Positions 62,422 to 64,000 of a DNA stretch of 64,000 nt are shown here, piece by piece. Positions within the stretch are counted from its first letter, which is position 1; each line of letters begins with the position of its first letter. The position numbers were made by a program, and so were the translations under genes. A model generated the notes under the pieces. It was not told where the DNA came from, searched no databases, and was given only the letters and a program-made list of their open reading frames with translations. Origin of the DNA: Candidatus Melainabacteria bacterium (GTDB lineage Bacteria; Cyanobacteriota; Vampirovibrionia; Obscuribacterales; Obscuribacteraceae); the NCBI GenBank assembly GCA_003151275.1, contig PLXC01000050.1:25765-89764 (forward strand). The letters are read 5' to 3'.

Positions 62422-62997
62422 CTATTGAGGATAGCCCCATGCTTCGGGAAGATTGCTTCTATGACCAGTAGTCAGTTGACCGGAATTAATGCCTGCTTCG
62501 ATTCTGTGTCCTGAATCAAAACCGAAGAAAGGTGGGATTCCATCCGAGCCTTCGTCACCATATATTTGATCAGCTGAACCTCCAGCGTTGCGGACGAAAC
62601 TGTCCAAGGTCGTCTTAGGCAAGCTTCTACCACCGCCAAATACCTTATCCAAAGGCACATAAGCTGTGAGAGGAAGATTCAGAGTGCCCATGCCGTTGAG
62701 GCTGGCTAGCTGTTTGCCTGTGTTCTGAGAATTGCCGAAGTGATTGTTTCCTGGCGCTTCATTTGTTTTGTAACCGGTGCGTCCATAAACACCGCTAGCG
62801 CCTGAAGAGCGAACGTTGCCTGATGCATCGAAAGTATTCGCTTGAGCACTGAGGTCGAAATCGCCGTAAGCTCCGCCGGCTCCTGCCATTAAATTGTCCG
62901 CAGCGGACTGAGCATGCGAGGCAGTTGCAGACAACAGCATTATTCCGGAGCATAGCAGTAGCTTGCCGAGCAGCTCTCGGCAATTGATGCGTTTCAT
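62422..62997 (-). CDS. Secreted hypothetical protein, 191 residues
   Basis: The start ATG follows AGAGGT at eight bases and opens a signal peptide (RELLGKLLLCSGIMLLSATASHA). The mature protein is Gly/Ser/Asn-rich (LMAGAGGAYGDFDLSAQANTF, GNVRSSGASGVYGRTGY, GNNHFGNSQNTGKQ) with a Pro/Leu block (GTLNLPLTAYVPLDKVFGGGRSLP). It resembles structural or matrix-type exported proteins by composition only. No family recognised. Confidence 0.65.
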   Translation of the reverse strand: MKRINCRELLGKLLLCSGIMLLSATASHAQSAADNLMAGAGGAYGDFDLSAQANTFDASGNVRSSGASGVYGRTGYKTNEAPGNNHFGNSQNTGKQLASLNGMGTLNLPLTAYVPLDKVFGGGRSLPKTTLDSFVRNAGGSADQIYGDEGSDGIPPFFGFDSGHRIEAGINSGQLTTGHRSNLPEAWGYPQ

Positions 62998-63300
62998 ACT
63001 TTCGTACCTCTGTGTGGAAGGACCACCTGGTAAAGGACAATCTTATATTCTCAATCTGTTGTTACTAAATGGTTACCATCTGGACTGAGAGACAAAAGAA
63101 TTTAGAGCAGGGGTTTTATGGTCACATTCTAGATGAGCACTTGTGAGAAGCTGGTGAGAATGCGTTTGGCTTCGGATCTCTAAAGGAAGCAGGCGAAATG
63201 CCCAACACCCCTTCGTAAAGGGCATTTCGTCTAACTTCAATGAAATCAGTTTGCCAGACAATAGTGTCTAAATTGTTCCCTTATGGGCGAAAAATTTTTG
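62998..63300. other. Intergenic region with one perfect hairpin
   Basis: About 300 bases between two leftward genes. It contains CGAAATGCCC/GGGCATTTCG at 63194-63229 (10-bp perfect stem) without a T tract on either side. It may still terminate the 63301 gene, which is transcribed towards it. No coding sequence supported. Confidence 0.5.
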
Positions 63301-63834
63301 CTATGCAGCGTGACCGGTATTGGATGCTGCATAGTATTGAACATAACCAGAATCTGGCGGAGCCAATTCGTAGCTCGCCATTTCACGACTTTCCGAGACG
63401 ACTTGGACAACACCATGGTGCAGCAACTCATGGAGCGCCAGCATAAAAAGGATGCGTTCGGCGTCGATATCATTTATAGCGAGTTCAGCAAATTGCACAA
63501 ACTCGCCTCTGTCACTGTGAATCTTATAAACTCTTCCCACCGACTTCAGCTCGTCCATAATCCTTTCTCTGGCAGAACGAACAGTTGTGCAATGTGAACC
63601 TTCAGCCGTAAGTTCGAACAATTCCAAATCTCGATTGCTGAAAACCAGCTTCACGAGCCCATTCAAAAGCAGATCAGACAATGCTGCTAGGTAGATCGCC
63701 CGCAGCTCATCCGGTTGACTGTAACCACGCCTCACCTTCACGAATTCCTGGCAGTCGTTTTTCAGTTTGCAAATTTGATTTCCATGTTTTCCGGCTTCGC
63801 GCAGAATATCTAATTTAACTTCTTCAATGTGCAT
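63301..63834 (-). CDS. Hypothetical protein with internally duplicated helical module
   Basis: A 177-residue protein made of two similar halves: ILREAGKHGNQICKLKND...DELRAIYLAALSDLLLNGLVKLVFSNRDLELFELT, and IMDELKSVGRVYKIHSD...DAERILFMLALHELLHHGVVQVVSESREMASYELA. Each has a helix, helix, two-strand hairpin order like a winged helix, so a tandem winged-helix protein is plausible, but no known family was recognised. GGTGGAAG precedes the ATG. Its 3' end lies in the inverted repeat CTATGCAGC/GCTGCATAG (63301-63334). Confidence 0.65.
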   Translation of the reverse strand: MHIEEVKLDILREAGKHGNQICKLKNDCQEFVKVRRGYSQPDELRAIYLAALSDLLLNGLVKLVFSNRDLELFELTAEGSHCTTVRSARERIMDELKSVGRVYKIHSDRGEFVQFAELAINDIDAERILFMLALHELLHHGVVQVVSESREMASYELAPPDSGYVQYYAASNTGHAA

Positions 63835-64000
63835 GACAAAAAACTTCCACCTATTCGAACCCGCTTCACTTCGTTGACCAAAAATCTCGGCAAAAGTTCC
63901 AGGTTATGCCACTTTCAGCGCATATCATTTTTTCGAAATTCCCGGGTTACTTCGATTTAGCTCTTTTAGGTCGCAGGTCGGGTAAGCCAGGAAACGTCAC

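Noticed and set aside
63301..63334. CTATGCAGC/GCTGCATAG inverted repeat as another family A copy
   Set aside because: The arms resemble part of the family A sequence but are separated by 16 unrelated bases and lie in coding sequence; likely chance or a local terminator stem.

Overview
The window reads as a bacterial chromosome of roughly balanced GC. It is densely coded on both strands and has no rRNA, tRNA, CRISPR array or recognisable transposase. Several traits recall the non-photosynthetic relatives of cyanobacteria (Vampirovibrionia/Melainabacteria, Obscuribacterales-like): three DUF4388 (PATAN) proteins, very long Pro/Ala/Gln-rich proteins, a Hanks kinase fused to a response regulator, a Vipp1/PspA homologue, O-antigen ligase and many TPR and secreted hypothetical proteins. 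This placement is an inference; no marker gene was compared.

Layout. 1-4.3 kb: 3' end of folK, acpS and a giant duplicated CPBP protease. 4.3-6.4 kb (minus): MazF-type toxin, a small hypothetical protein, a free-standing B12-binding domain and a PH-like membrane protein. 6.8-10.6 kb: a pyruvate-decarboxylase-like ThDP enzyme coupled to an LprI-like and an SGNH-like secreted protein. 10.9-12.7 kb: a broken RiPP-like locus (TIGR04222 membrane protein, 5'-truncated DUF692/MNIO, SCO6045-like partner). 12.8-18.4 kb: MATE exporter, REC-HTH-kinase fusion, O-antigen ligase, trpS preceded by a 41-residue basic ORF. 18.5-25.8 kb: DUF4388 protein, primary-type sigma factor, mgtE and pccB. 26.2-31.4 kb: a sigma factor followed by a 1526-residue zinc-finger/Trp-repeat/Roadblock protein. 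31.5-43.9 kb: pepA, TPR, DUF4388, secreted and LysM proteins, glycerate kinase, DCC protein. 43.9-52.8 kb: FtsH-ectodomain-like protein, rpiB, WYL regulator, argS, TPR-TonB_C protein, then an ECF sigma / triple zinc-finger anti-sigma / Spy-like operon. 53.2-57.5 kb: metK, FHA-adenylate cyclase, nagZ. 57.7-63.8 kb: DUF4388-degenerate GGDEF, PspA, SGNH and small secreted proteins.

Two families of dispersed palindromic elements tie the window together. Family A is about 40 bp. It sits in frame inside two protein genes (pccB and a LysM gene), in the leader of metK, upstream of a secreted-protein gene and in two intergenic regions, and its stems show compensatory base changes. Family B is about 70-80 bp, with nested palindromes bounded by GAAATGGAGCG and its complement. 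It fills three convergent gene junctions and has a degenerate copy before the cyclase gene. A third, local repeat of about 100 bp carrying the palindrome AACCGATATCGGTT lies between the sigma factor gene and mgtE.

Functional links that can be supported are: CoA-thioester metabolism (B12 domain and PccB, though not adjacent), sigma/anti-sigma signalling (two systems), cell-envelope upkeep (NagZ, LysM, O-antigen ligase, PspA) and translation (trpS, argS). The most notable items are the in-frame mobile palindromes and the deletion-scarred MNIO locus.
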